Positions 13,211 through 27,240 of a stretch of DNA of 64,000 nucleotides are shown piece after piece. The DNA comes from Prochilodus magdalenae (lineage: Eukaryota > Chordata > Actinopteri > Characiformes > Prochilodontidae). A model generated the notes under the pieces. It was not told the origin of the DNA. It saw nothing but the letters and a program-made list of their open reading frames with translations, and did not search any database. The DNA lies in the NCBI GenBank assembly GCA_024036415.1, contig JAMWET010006979.1, positions 1,313,001 through 1,377,000 of the forward strand. Reading direction: 5' to 3'. The number at the start of each line of letters is the position of its first letter. Positions within the stretch are counted from its first letter, which is position 1. The position numbers and the translations under genes are program-made.

Positions 13211-14857
13211 GCTTCCAACCACTCAGTATAGATTGTAAATCAAACATAACTTCAATGAGTAACTAGCTATTCTAAATGTAACCGGCCTTTCAATGCTATA
13301 GAAAAATGATAGTAATAACCATGTACTATGGCTGACGTGTAGTTTACAGGAACTATGCACAAAGTATAATTAAATGTAAATGTTCTTTTTCAGCCTTTGG
13401 CACTTTTAGCCAAATTTAGCCAAATTAGCATGATTTGAGACATGTGTGGGATCCAAGTTTCCATTACTTATCCATCTATCTTATGATATTTAACTTGTAG
13501 CTCCAGAACCACATTATGGATGCCACACTTGTCTTGGCCAATGGACTACATTTGGGGAAAATTAGAAAAATGTGTAAATTCTTTTTTATTTTTATATATT
13601 AATTTTGCCACATGTTAATGTATGTATACACCCACACACAGACACGGACATAAAGTTGCTGACAGGCCACATGACTGTTAGCTATCTTGTGTTATCACAA
13701 TAATAATAACACAGGAAGTTTACTACTCAAATATCACCTGTATATGGAGGTTACTTGTGAGGATTTACGCTAGTATTGGCCATGTTTTGTGTGCGGATAT
13801 AAATGCTGGAAAGCTACGCATTTATCATGAATGACTGATTTGCATTACCTATACTAAAATGCACACAGTACTGAGAATAGGCATTCTTGGTGTTTTCCCA
13901 TCATGTAGCCCGTATTTGTCGTCATGTCATTCCCTCTGGATGTTGTCACGAATACAGTGTTAAAACAAAATGTGCTGCGGAAGTGGTTTAGGGTGAGGGC
14001 AGCCATGAGGGTTGAAATCGTGGCTGATTTAGAGCTGAAGTGAGACAGGCTGTCTCTGACCTTGCTGTGTGCCATATCGGTCCCACAGATTACTAAAGCC
14101 ACACAGGGTTCATCAGGGGTAATGGGCAGATGGCTTGCTTTTTGATGGCTTATGATTCAGCTTGCCCAAAGTTAGCCAATGCCTAGCGTGTCAAAACATT
14201 TAACATAATTAATAGAAAGCCTCTATTTGTCCTCGCATATATTTTAAAACTAAAGGAGTTTGAAATATACAACCTAATCATTATTTAGACCAGTCTTCCT
14301 TACAGCTCATGCACCAAGTATAACAAATTATTTGGGAACAGCTGTTCTAGGACAAAGCCTTTTCAGGTACTTTCATTACTTGATTGGAAGGTAACAGTGA
14401 AAAATGAAATACTGAATGCCTCCATATTGTCATTCATGTCATTTTGAGGACAGTTTGAATCTCCTATTTGTATGTCTGTTCTTTCTCTTCGTATCTCACT
14501 TTTTATTTTGCTCTCTGTCTCTCTCACACACATATACACCCTGTTCTCAGTAATCTCTATGATAACTAGAACTCCAGCTGTCACTGTAAAACCTCTGACC
14601 TTTATGAAATCACTCAAACTCACACACTGTGAGCACATGGGTTCATGGATTTTTTACCTTGCTTATCTCTAGCACACAATCAGTAAAGTCTTTTCTCAGT
14701 ATTAGCCATTAAAAATGACTAAAAGATCTCATAAATAATCTACTTCTTTTTTTTATCTGTGTTTGTCTCTCTAAATAGCTGGTAGGGTTTATTCTCTCTG
14801 TGACTAAATGCACACAGCACAGCATGTGTCTTTATAGTTTAGCCATGGAGAAAACTT

Positions 14858-15150
14858 GTTAGTGGTTTCATGTCTTGGTCTGGGCAGTATCATATGGATT
14901 AATTAAATAGTAATTTTGACCTGATACAGGACATTCTGGAGTAGTGGACGCAACCTCTACCTTTAGTCCTAATGCCTGTAGTTTATTTGTATTTTCTAAT
15001 GTATCATGTTAAAGTGTTTTTAAGTGATGTCACCAGTATTAACCATATTAGCCAAGTGTTTTCAGACAGCATTATTATCTACATTGCTGCTGTCTAATAG
15101 TTGGCCCTGTTGTCACAAGTTCCTTACCCGTGATCCCTGATCCTTGCTTG
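14858..15150 (+). repeat. Diverged direct repeat D, copy 2
   Basis: It is collinear with copy 1, with an extra stretch of about 50 bases in the middle. The copies lie about 1.9 kb apart in the same orientation, consistent with an old segmental duplication or two insertions of one element. Confidence 0.65.
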
Positions 15151-16555
15151 TGCCAAGAGGTCAGAATTGTTCTCACTTTGTGTAGGTGGTTAGGATGTCC
15201 CTCTGTCCAACTTCCACACTCAGCAGGACGCTAGCCAACATGTGCGTCACTTAGCTGAACTAACAGAGTTGGTTGTCAGCATTCCAATCCAAGCGTGTTT
15301 AGCTGTCCACTGACTTCATGCAGTTTTAAAATATGTGGTGGTGCTTCACATGACTCTGAGGAACTACATGCTAACCTTTAGTCTATATCCAGCTTGGTAG
15401 CACTGTGTGATATATGGGGATCTAACTAGCGGGTGTAAATAAATAATCAAGTGTCAATAAATGTTTTGTGATGTTAAGAAAAATATTGTAAAAGCACTTC
15501 TCCACTGTGGCTGGCCTATGGTCTTTTATTGCTGTTTAGGCTCCAACTGTCTTCTTGCAGCTTTATTATTTTATTTTAGTCAGTTTCTAGGTTTTTTTAA
15601 AATACTATAGGATGCACTTTTAGCATCTTAGATTCTTGAAACTTTCTGATTTTTCTTACGTGGTGAGCTCATGAATAATTTCAAACCTCTGCTCTGATTT
15701 GCTGGTTTACAGTGAGACACTGATGAACAGAAGCAACATGTCGTACGGGGCACAGACAGGAAACTAAACTGAACCTTCGTGTAAATAAAGATTATGTATA
15801 AGGCTCTGCTCTATTGTGAATACGCTAGGTCATGATAGTAGTTAGTTTGGTATGCAAATGTTAGGTACTTGAGACTTGCTAGTTGGTAACATTACCTATA
15901 CTGTCTTCTTGGTTTAGATCTTGACGACAACAACACAAAGTAAATTAAAGTAAATTAGCTCACTATGAAACCCTAATATGATCTGGTTTCAGCTATCAAA
16001 AGTGGATAAAATCACGCAGCGTAGCTACTGCTTCTGGGTTGTGATGTTAATAAAGGTGGATCTACTCTTCTCCCCGATAAGCTCTGTGTAAAGATGAATA
16101 TCAACCATGACTGTCGACAGTTTCATTTCTTCTGGAATCTTTCCATTTAACTGACCTCTTTTCTAAGTGTGGGAAGGAGGAAAAGATAACACTTGAGGTT
16201 TACAGTTCCATTTTCCAAATCATCCTTTTTTAACTCCATTAATTTTAATAGTTTTCTATGACACCTTTTAAGAATAAATTTTGATGAAAAATTACTAAAC
16301 AGACTTTTGATCAGGTTCTATGGGAGTGACAAGAATATGTCACTGGTCTAAAATGCCCACTGGGAACCAAGTTCTAGAAGTTTTTAATGGCACTTTGAGA
16401 GCGTGTTCTAAGCCTGAGCGCTGAGCCTGAGTAATAGAGCCCTCATGACACCTTTAAAGGAACACATAGACCCCTTTACTGGCTAATAATAGATGTTACT
16501 GTTTGTCTAAAGCTCTCAAGTTCTTTTCACTGTCTGTGGTCTGGTTATTCTCTAC

Positions 16556-16599
<44 letters not shown>

Positions 16600-19500
16600 C
16601 TGACAGGAGCCATAGAGCTTAGATTGAGGATGCTGATAGAGCGAAAGGCTCTTTCGGACAAAAAGGACATTGACGTGTTTTTTCTGGAACCACAGCAAGT
16701 CCTCTCCAGTCTAGATAAAGTGGATAATCTATGTCTCCTTTGACATGCTGTTCCTTTTCTTGTCTTTCTTTTCTTTCTCAGACTCTTTACACCTCTGGCT
16801 TGAACATAAAGTTCTAGGAAAATCCTATAAGTATTCTAAAACCTTTACATTCAAAAAATATTTCTTTTAAGAATATTTTGAAAGCTCATTTAGGGCACCA
16901 AGCGTGATGCTTCTGCGGCATCACTCTAAATAATCCTTTATTAGGAAGAGTGCATATTTGCACACACCACATACTCGCATGTCTGACTGTGTGTGGATAC
17001 ATATAGGGAGGTTGCCCTGTTAGTTCTTATGGAACGTTTAATTATGTTGAATGTCTCACTTTTCTTTCACCACTGGTTGCTGCCTGTTGCTGAGCACACC
17101 GTGGCCTCTCATACAAACCAGCATCTAAGCCTTTGATATTATGTAACATTGAATAGCCCACAGCTGGACCTTTAGCTAGCCTAGCTGAGGCCAAAGTACT
17201 CCAGGATTTCCTCTGGCAACCTGGCTGTGCAATGTTCCTGTAGAATTCTGCACTTTGGGGCCATGTTGGAGTCTGTCACACACGATATCACACTTGCAAC
17301 AATAACATAACCATTTTGGTGCTATTTGGAACCATTTTCAAAATTTTTAATACAGAACCATATACCATACTTTCCCCAACAGACCAAAGAGGAACTTCAA
17401 CATACAGAGAACCATTTAATTATGCTCATGGTTCTTATGTTCTTGGGTTTATATAGAACCTTTACTTATTGTTACTGTGTGTATTGTTGACCTTGCAACT
17501 TTTCCAGCTCCAGCTCAACCAAATACACACTCGGGCTGAGTGTATTTTGGCTCTTGTACTTCGTGCTAAAGCATGCTGGAGAGCTCTTGGCACACTGCTG
17601 CCTGGAAAAACTCTAACCTGGCTTGTCAGCATAGGGTTTTCCTAGAACCTGGCAGGTGTAGATTTTTAACCTGCCTCTTTCGAGTGAGCAATTATATTTG
17701 CACTTAACAACTGCCAGAGGAAATATCCAGGAACACACGGCAACTTGTTCAGAAACAAGTCCAGGAAATTGTGATACTACTGACCATAAAGGCAAAGATT
17801 AAGTTTGATTAGTATTTGATGAGTACTGTGTGCCTATCTGACATGCGGACATATACACTACCTAATTAGTTTTATATTTTATTCAGTAATAAACTGTACA
17901 TTTGTTGCTGAAAAAGAACCCCATTTAAGTTATTATAGGGAGTTAAGACTTCACCATCATTCGAAAGTTAAGAATTGTTGTTTAAAGAGTTTGGAATTAA
18001 TATTTTCAGTTATATAAAACCTGTGTAACACCACAGGTGTAAAAATAATAGTAGGATGTTGGGAAGCTGTAAATGAACTGCAAGATATTTTTGTTGTGTC
18101 CAGAATGAATCATAGAAGATTCTAAATAGACTGACAAAGCTGTAATATTACAAAAGTAGAAATAAAGTGCTAAAATAATAACCATTAACTTTTAGAATCA
18201 CATCTCACAGGAAAGTGTTTATTTACATAAATATAAGTTGCATTATATTATTTATTAGTAATTGGAATTGACTTTTATAGTGCATTAAAAGAATAACAAA
18301 AGTTATTAGGTTAAAGGTAAGTAATCAAACTTTTGAAAGGAAGTGTTTTGGGAACAACAATAAGTAATTAAATGATAAATAACATACTTTATCTGTTCAT
18401 TTCTGTGAGCTGCTCAAAGTTTTAAAACCTGTGTTATGCCTTTGTTAGCGTGCATCACCTTTGCAGCACAGAGGTGAAGAATTCCAGACACTCAAAACTA
18501 TTTGTCAATATCTATTATCTATGCCTTTAGCATACTGACCTTCTCATACATTACAGATCCATAATTCTGTTGTTAAAACTTTGCACTGCCAAGTAGTTGC
18601 TTGAGTCGTTTGTATGTTTTTCATTAATACTGTATCTGTCTGTTGGTCTGCCTGCCTGGCTTTTTCTGTCTCCCTCTGTTCCTCTGTGTTCTGTAAAGAG
18701 GCCGTGAGTGTATCAGCTATCAGATTTGTTCTGAGATAACCCCATAGAGCACGTCAGGTTACCATCTTAGGAATGTCCTAAAGACCTTGAGGAACCTTTA
18801 TCCTTGTTGACCTTGTAGTCAATTAAAATTGATATATACCTTCAGTGAGAGCTTTCCTTGCATATCTAACAGTAATGAATTTATTTGTCAATGGGTTAGG
18901 AAAAAGCAGGGTCAGATCACTGGTTAGGTTAAAGGTCTGACATTGCCTGGAGATTATACTTACAGACTGTATTGAGTTGACTTTACAAATGGTTCTTCTA
19001 TGTGTTCCCTTTGAAACCCACTGAACAGGGTGATTTTTAGATTTGATGATTTGGGTTTTGGATTAGCTATGTTGTATCTTTTATCCACTGCTGTGACTGT
19101 CCAAGTTTTTTGTGTACATATGATAGGAAAACTTTAGCTTTGAGAACTTATCAAGATGACTTATTTTTTTAATTGAATGCTTTGTGAATGATCCACAGAC
19201 TAGTTTTATTTATTTATTTTTTTGCCATGTTTTATTGTTTCTTTACATAGAGGTTTAGGTCCTGTAGCATGGAGTGGGTATTCTGGGACTCACTCTTCCA
19301 AATGTTTTTGTGCAGTGTTTTGTGAGATTTTTTTTACTATTATTTTTTGCTAGATCTTCTAGGAGCAGTTAAGGATAGACATGTTAAAATAAAATAGACC
19401 CTTGTGCTAAAGCACACATTAACAAGCCAGAATGTGTTAAGTAACTTATTACAGACAGCTCCAGGAACACCATTTTGTCATTTTACAAAGAGCCGCTGTG

Positions 19501-19701
19501 ACAGACTCCAACAGAATCTGTATTTACTGACCTCACATTTGTTCAAGAACTCTCCCTGCAAAACTCTGTTTTTATAGAACAATGGAGAAAACACCATAAA
19601 AATCAGCAGTACTCTGGATCTAACGATCTGTTGTGATAATGAAATGTTTTGATAACAGCTTTTTAAAAATAATGTATGGAATGATTTTATGGAATTATGT
19701 A
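15151..19701. other. usp2: usp2 intron, no gene seen
   Basis: AT-rich, with the TG microsatellite at 16,559. Around 17,330-17,460 there are several ggttctt/gaacc words resembling a dispersed repeat, also hinted at 51,420-51,640. No exon seen. Confidence 0.6.
16559..16596. repeat. (TG)19 microsatellite
   Basis: Uninterrupted TG dinucleotides, followed by cgcc. Confidence 0.95.
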
Positions 19702-19862
19702 CACTTACCGTCAAAAAATAGTTGCACCCAGAAGGAGTGTTGGATTGCAACGCTGTTGGGAAGGAAGATAATGGTTACCAGGAACAATAAATGATAATAA
19801 ATTTTGACTGATATGGGCAAATTTTATTTGGCAGTTGTCGGTCATTGGTGCTGCCATGATGT
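19702..19862 (-). mobile_element. Truncated Tc1-like element end (family T)
   Basis: TA at 19,700-19,701 is followed by CACTTACCGTCAAAAAATAG and the family terminus. The subterminal part (…gcaaattttatttggcag…) is the reverse complement of 28,060-28,190. Only one end is present. Confidence 0.7.
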
Positions 19863-20800
19863 GCGGATTGCTAGCATTTGAGGTGCATGATCCAGAAACA
19901 GGATTGAAGATTTTTAGTATGTGTAGTTTGTTTCTTAAATCAGATTGTAAATAGCTTAATATACACACAAATGGCTGCACGCACAATAGCTCACACACAC
20001 TACTTTATTGGCAGAAAGGATCATTAAAATCAAAACACATTTGATACAATGTTTGAGGAAATGAATTAAAATTAAATTTGAAGTGTTGCATAAAGGTTAT
20101 TAATGCAACCAAATCACAGTCATGATGTTATGCATACATGCATTAGGATGGATATTATTAGTGTTAATTTGGTAAAATTATTATTTTGTGGCCACTTCAT
20201 AAAAACACTTTGCACTTTGCATTCTGTCATACCTTACGACACTCCTTTGTTTAACTAATGCATGATGTGGGGTAATGTAGTAATGTTGTAGCTGTCTTTA
20301 CAACCACTCCAGCTTTAAAGCACTTACATTAAGAATCTTTGCATGACTTTTTTTTTTACTTTTTATTAGGTACCTCATAGTAACTGTGTCTGAAATAATG
20401 TAAAACAAAGTCAAAATAATACAAGGTTTTTTTTCTTTTTTTTTTTTTTAATATGGTCCTGTGCTGTGTATGTAGCTTGTGTTGTTTAATCCAGAGGCTG
20501 TCGAATTCCTAATTGTCTGAGGCACTTAACGTAAAATGTACTTTAGTTAGGACAGTAAATTGGTTCTACAATACATTTTATTACGGAAGTCTGTCTTAAC
20601 ATGTGTTTAATGACAGTAGTTTTACAAATTAAAAAGACCAAAGGTTTAAGGGTTTTAGCAATGACTTTCAAGGATGTCGTCACTGTGATGTTTTCATACA
20701 GTTTAAGATGTCATGTTTACTAGAGGTTATTGCACTCACTTCGGAGCCATTCATGAGCTCAGTGCTACGGCTGAACTAATAACACTATCAAAATAAAGTA

Positions 20801-21616
20801 CACTTATCATCAAAAGAATAGTTGCACCCAGAAGGAAGTGTCAGATTGCAATGCTATTCGTAAGGAAGATAAAGGCTACTGTGAACAATAAATGATGAAA
20901 CATATGGGCATATCAGTCCCACATATGTGACTTATATGTTCAATATATATTTTCTATTATTGTCACTCCATGACCGTCTGGCACGACACCAGTTTCAGTC
21001 TTTGGCGATGTTGATGTGGTGTTAACAGCAGTGATCATAACTGTCTGTGTGCATGTAGTCCATCTGCCAATGGTGTTGGCACTAACAGGATGGCTCAAAG
21101 TCGGCATCTCTGCTCTGTTCGCAATCGGCTGTTGGACAGTTTGTTGGTTTTCTATCTCTGTGGTTTGTGTAGTTCTCCCAGATCCTTCATGTTGCTGGTG
21201 CGTGCCTTCTTCTATCCACTGCCGCCAACAGCGTGCTGTGGTAGTATCTGCAAGGCCGGTGTGGCGTTCAATATGTCAATAAGACATCCCGCTTACCAGG
21301 GCTGTACGATGCAACCCCTCTTGAACTCTTCCAACTGCTCGAATAGCTTTCAAACTCTTCTCTGAGGTATACTTCGCTTGCAATGGATGCTGCCAACTCA
21401 ACAGCATGAGTCAGAAAGGAAAGCACATGCAACAGGACAACCTTATATAATCACACAGCTACAGCAATAAAGCCTGTCCTGGCTTACGTCACATGCACGG
21501 CCGGTCATGAAACTTGAATCATTTGCATGCCTCATAATGTGAAACCTACCAACCAAGTTTCATTCCTGTTGGTTGATTCCTTCTGAGTGTAATAATTTTG
21601 TTTTTGATGATAAGTG
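20801..21616 (-). mobile_element. Decayed Tc1-like transposon, both ends present (family T)
   Basis: The element is flanked by TA at 20,799-20,800 and 21,617-21,618. The left end starts CACTTATCATCAAAAGAATA and continues with the family terminus AGTTGCACCCAGAAGGA; the right end is a diverged inverted copy (GATGATAAGTG). The interior carries transposase-like sequence in reverse orientation with many stops. At 816 bases it is shorter than a full Tc1 (about 1.6 kb), so it is internally deleted. Confidence 0.75.
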
Positions 21617-23002
21617 TATAATAATTCCAATTATTTAGCTGGACACTTCTGGCCATTTTGTGCTTCCTTATTACTTTAAAGAAAATTATACAGTCATAGT
21701 TTTCCAATGAAAAGCTTATAATACTAGTAGTCATGTTGCCGTAGGCAAAGTTCTTCAAGCAATAGATATTTTAAGTCATATTTACACCCAGTCTATTTAA
21801 TCAGCCAGGCAAGGTGGCAAATATATGTGCAGCAGTGTCTGGCAGATGGCCATACTACCAGAAACTTCCTTGTGTCTTCTTAACAATGGCTTTTCTTGAC
21901 ATTTGGGTTGCTGACCCCTGAGTTAAGACAATAAAAATGAAATGTCAAATAGACTTTCCATATTAACTTTGGCCAGCCATTATAAACAGAATTGCAAACA
22001 CATTAGCATTTTAACTGTGTCTTAAATAATGCACATGAGCAAAAATGCAATGCAATTATGCAATTGAATTAGCCTTTTTATAATTGCATGTGAATATGGA
22101 AAAATGGCATGCTGCCGTAGTCATTCAGGCTTTTTATCTTATGTTTCAACTAAGTTACCATTAGCCTACACTGGTTCTCTTCAAGCTGTGTTTGGTAACC
22201 GGCCATAGCCTCTGTTGATTGAAGCAAATCTACCAGCCAGATGTAAAGTTTTACCAACGTTTGGTGGTTTCCTGCCCTCCAGCCAAGGCATTTTCTTTTT
22301 TGGTTTGACTGATGTGACTAACAAACAGTGGCCACCTGCATTCCACTGATTAGCCTAACTGTATGTGTCTGCCTCAAATTGCAATAGCTTGTTACGTAAT
22401 TCCAATTATTATGTGGTCTCTGATGTGTATGATATACTGCTGTATACACTCATTATGAATCCGCTTGAGTGTCGGATGTTGTTTTCAGGTATGTTTGTGT
22501 CCTGTTGCTCCTTGTGACGTGGTGCTTGGTTGATGTGGAGTATGTGATGCTGCATGGCATCACTGGAAGTGACTGATGCTTTGTAATTGTGTGATATTCT
22601 GTGGATATGCGTAGGTGTATGTTGCTGGTGTTGGTGTTTTGTGCATTCTGTGCAGTGGTCTGGAGCGTTTTACGTCACTCGGATGTTTTGTGTGTGCGCG
22701 TGTTGTTGCGCAGTGTGCGCCATGAGGTACTGTGGAATCATTTAGAGGTCAGTGCGATGTTGTGCTTCTATTTTTGACTGGCGGGTCCAGACTGAGTCAC
22801 TGCAGTGGTCCCGGTGACATCACTCCGTCTGCACTGAGGCTTAGAATAGATTGTGTGCTCCTCACACACACACATTGTCTTTCTACTTTTCTGTTCGTCT
22901 CTTTCTCTTTCTGAGTATGTGTACGTCTGTGAGTGTGTTTACATTGGCAGCACAGAGGCAAATGGACGCTCCCTCTGTTTATACCTAAATAAAGCACAGC
23001 GG
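21617..23002. other. usp2: usp2 intron, no gene seen
   Basis: Nothing recognised beyond TG-rich stretches near 22,480-22,720. Confidence 0.6.
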
Positions 23003-23432
23003 TTTATAAACACGGTGTTCACTCGCTGTATACTCTATAAGACATTCCTATCTTACTGGTCCACCTTGGAAATGTGAAGTCAGAAGATTGCTCATCTGTT
23101 GCTGCACAACAGATGAGTGTTAGTCAGCCTCTAGTCCTTCATTGGTGGTTATAGGACACTGCCCACAGCCTGGACAGTTTTGTTTGGTGGACTATTTTTA
23201 GTCTAGCAGTGACACCGAGGTGTTTAAACACTCCAACAGCACCGCTGTGTCTGATCCACTCACACCAACACAACACACACCATCACATCAGGGTCACTTC
23301 AGTGGTGATGTATAGATCCCCCACCCACATAATACCTGCTCTGGGTGGCCCTGACTGTTGAAGCACAGGGTTAAAGGGGTCTAACAGCGTGTGCAGAGAA
23401 ACAGATGGGCTACAGTCTGTAATGCTGTGTAG
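23003..23432 (+). repeat. Dispersed repeat family H, copy 1
   Basis: It shares long blocks with 52,340-52,710, for example ggtgtttaaacactccaaca, gcaccgctgtgtctgatcca and the ctggtccacctt segment. No coding capacity. It resembles a non-autonomous element that I recall as common in otophysan fish; I cannot name the family. Confidence 0.75.
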
Positions 23433-25751
23433 AAACAAAGAGGTATAATTAATGAAGTGGTGGGCTGGTGTAAACAGGGCTATAAATGGACTCAGCTCAT
23501 GTAAACGTCTGCATTTAGCCCAGGTTTTTATACTAACTTAGAGCTTTATTAGCATTGTTTTGTGCATATAAACACAGTCATCAGGCACTTCAGAATCAGC
23601 GGCTGTTGGGACAGCAATGGAGACTGGAAATATATCTGTGTTAACTCTGTAGCGGTGGAAACCAAAAACTCTAAGCAACAACTTCTACACAGCAACAGGT
23701 AAGAACAGCAGGAAGCTGTGTGCCAAATTTCTGATACACAGAACAGCACAGAGTTGTCCTGCAGACATAGCCCAGCCTCTGCTGTTGCTTAAAGTCTCTA
23801 TTGCCTTTTGAACGACAGTGGTAGCATTGCCACAGCTATACATGTCAGGACCTATCCACATTACCTTCACCTCATAACTCTCACACCTGCTGACTGAGCT
23901 GGTCTCTTCGCCTGCTAATCTACTTTAAACTGACTCACTCTCCTCTTGAGGAGTTAATGGTTAAGGGAGGAAGCATTTAAAGCGATAGTTCGGTGAAAGG
24001 TTAAATATACACTACTTTTCTCTTAACCCAAATGAAATTGATCAGCAAAGTCATGCTTGGTGTCCAAAGTTCACTCTTTGTTTCTGCACTAGAGGTATAA
24101 GGCTAATATAGATAGTAAGTTATGGGCCCAGAATCCCCCAGTTATACACTGCAAATCAGGCTTCAGGGTATCTGTAATTGTTAAGCTATACGAATCACTG
24201 GATCTGATCCAGTGGAACTGTTTTACATGTGATAATGGAAACTTTATATATCTGGAGTGCCAGTGTGACTCTCCATTAGACCCACCTGCCCATAAAATGT
24301 GAGCATACCACTATTAAGTCGCAACTGGCTTAAAACGAAAGTATCTCAGGAAATGTTCTGCTTTACCAGCAGCTGGGCCACTGAACATGAAATTCAAAAG
24401 CCATATCATATGCCATGAAATCATAGCATATTCTTGTTTTTCACAATGAAATTAGTATTTGAATCATTCATGAAAAGGAAAATAAACAATATATATTTAA
24501 ATGTATATCATTTATATAATTCATTATTTTCAGAGAGCTGGTGAGTCATCATGGATGTCTAACAAAACATACCAGTCTAGTTGAACCTCACATTGCGCAC
24601 ATAGCATTAATGGGCAGTGTCTCTTACCTACATTGCATGGCTATTGAGATTGGCTTGTGGTTGCCTGTCAACATCTAAATGCTCATATCAGTGGTCAAAA
24701 ATATGGATTTGGACTTCATCTTATTTCATCTATTCATCTTATAGACAGTAAGTCTGTAAACAGTGTCTTACAGAGGGAGAAACCACAGTTTACAAAATGC
24801 AAACAGGTTAAAGTAAACTTCCAGAACTTGTTAGTGACATTAGCCCTGCAGCTTTCAGTGAGAAATGATCTGGTATTAGTCTGATATTTATTTAACATTT
24901 CTCATACTAGCACATTAAGACTGTAAGCCAAGTCTTCTAACCTCTCTGTTCAAACCCCAGCCACCAAACCTGCACACTAATTTAAATGACCTTAGAGGTA
25001 GTCTGCTAGTTGAGGAGGCCCATTGTGCAAGCTCACTAGCCTAGCATACTGATTAGCCCACTTACATAAACAGACCTCAGTCACCCTGCATGTAGCTGTT
25101 TGTGGGTTAAATACTTGTGTAATGGACTTAGGCTAATACCGCTAGAGAGAGAGAGGGTGATTTATTTTTTTTCTTTTTCGCGTTTGTCCTTCTGCGTTTT
25201 ATGCCTCAAAGGGTCAGCACATCGTGTGTGTGAGAGAGTGTGAGAGAGCAAAAAGAGAGAGGGAGGGAGGGAACCAGATGGTGCTGCTCACTCCTTTCTC
25301 TGTGGAGCCCTGGAGAATGTAACCATCTCTCAGAGACAGTCATCGTGTGTGCGTTTGTGTGACGGTGTGTATCTGCATTTACTCAGTTCTTCAAAGCACA
25401 GCTCTCCCTCCCTTTCTTTCCATTCCTCCCTCTCTCTCTGCCTCCCTCCCTCTCCCTTTCTCTTTCTCGTTTTCTCTCTGTCCGTCTTTCTTTTTTTTCT
25501 CTCATTGTTCTGGTCTCTTTTTCTCACACCTCCTAGTCATGGCACTGTAGTGTTTGGCACGTCCATCGTTGGTGGAGTAAAGTATGGCTGGCTTCATCTC
25601 CAACCTCAATACACAGCTTTAAACAGGCCTTACATAAGCTTGATTCAGAGTGGCGTTTCGTAAGATGAATGCAATTATTCGCACAGAATAGGCCGGCTTG
25701 CCACCGCTTCTGATGCTTCTTATGTAATGGGAGGGTAGAGAAAGAGGTGGG
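23433..25751. other. usp2: usp2 intron, no gene seen
   Basis: Contains a gcgatagttcggtgaaagg block at about 23,981 of a type often found at the ends of fish dispersed repeats, and a pyrimidine-rich stretch at 25,400-25,500. No exon seen. Confidence 0.55.
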
Positions 25752-25868
<117 letters not shown>

Positions 25869-26354
25869 TTAGTGAGTACTCATGGAATGTATTACTAGGC
25901 TGCACAATGTATGCACATACAGTCCCAGATAGCTGCTTTGGGTGGCTTTGGTCTGTGTTGAAGTTTGCCGTTTTGGTCAGCATATTATTTTACAGATTAA
26001 GACTTCCCAATATGCCAGTGTTTATCATCATCATAATCACTTTCCTCACAATATGTCACAACATGCTTTTCTTTACATATCATGGATATCATTAGTAAAA
26101 AACTCTTATCAACTGCACGTTTAATTACTAAGAGAACCTCCTCCATAGTACTGTTTGATTGGATTTGTATAGAATGTTGAATACAAGTCATTGCGTTTAT
26201 GTTTTTATATTTTTTTATGTTATGCTTTTTATTCTTTTCCAACTTATCAGAGGCCAGGAAAATATAAATATCATTAAATATAATTCTAATTGTAATATCA
26301 CATTGCCAAGTTTTTGCTTTGTTGAAATATCGCCTTTCTCTATTTGAGATTATG

Positions 26355-26475
26355 AGGTCATCTGCAGGCAGATGTTGAGCTCTCGCTAATGGGGGTGACT
26401 CAGAATGGCAGCAGGTCCTCTTTAGTGAAGAGTCCTGCTTTTGTTTTGGTGGAGACAACCAACAAATCCCTGTGT
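26355..26475 (+). pseudogene. Tc1-like transposase fragment (family T)
   Basis: One frame reads GDSEWQQVLFSEESCFCFGG followed by DNQQIPVWRQ. This is the transposase core around the second catalytic Asp region (W-x-x-V-x-F-S-D/E-E-S). It is homologous to 46,220-46,300 and 53,510-53,620. No terminal repeats are adjacent. Confidence 0.65.
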
Positions 26476-26829
26476 GGAGGCAGATTTACATCTTTTTTTT
26501 TTCGTTTTGGTGATTTTATAACAATAAGACAAAGAAGTCAAATATAAAATGAATAAATCAAAATCTGAATTATGCTTTTAATAATATAGCAAAGCTGAAC
26601 AAAAAATCTCTGTTAATATGTTTTGTAAAGTGGCTGTCAAAATAACGCCATGAACCCCTTGGTCTGTAGTTAAACACACTTTCCGCACCTCATTAATAAA
26701 AAGTGTTGTCACTTGTGAATTGCACTACATTGTTTTTGCTGTTATGATTGCGTTAAGATGTGGGAAGCTTCCCCGTATGTACACGCAAAAGGTTTGCATC
26801 TGGGTATCAGAAATACCTGAGGCTCAGTG

Positions 26830-27240
26830 TACCATTGTATTCAGAGTATCAGCTAGCCCAGCCTACGCACCCAGAGGAACAGAAGGAGTGAGGCTGCTCC
26901 TGATGAATGCATAATTGCTTTTTCAATTGTTCCTCTTGCAGGTGACTCGATTTCTCCAAATGGTGAAAGAGCTAAACGTAATGAACCCTCTGCTTCAGGC
27001 ACGCGGAGCCAAGTCATTAATTCCAAATTGCTGCCCATGTGGGAGCGATAAACACACTCGCCTTGCCGCTGCTGACGGTAATGGTGTCTAACAGGGCCGC
27101 AGAAGTGGAGAGGCTCTTTGACCGTACAGAGATTAGTTCTGCGGCAGCCTGCACGGAGTGACTCACTCCTGGCGTTCATCCTCAGCGCACGTTTAGCCCT
27201 GGCAAGAATTACACTAAAGTTTGTGACGCTCTGAGGCTAA
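26830..27240 (+). other. Unique GC-richer block in usp2 intron with acceptor-like site
   Basis: The block stands out from AT-rich surroundings and has no repeat match in the window. A strong acceptor-like string (ttgttcctcttgcag) ends at 26,940, followed by about 49 open codons before TAA. It also contains homeodomain-type TAATT cores. It could be a conserved enhancer or an unannotated exon; I recognise no protein. Confidence 0.35.

Noticed and set aside
20986..21365. Two overlapping open frames of about 90 codons
   Set aside because: They lie in the reversed interior of the 20,801-21,616 Tc1-like element.
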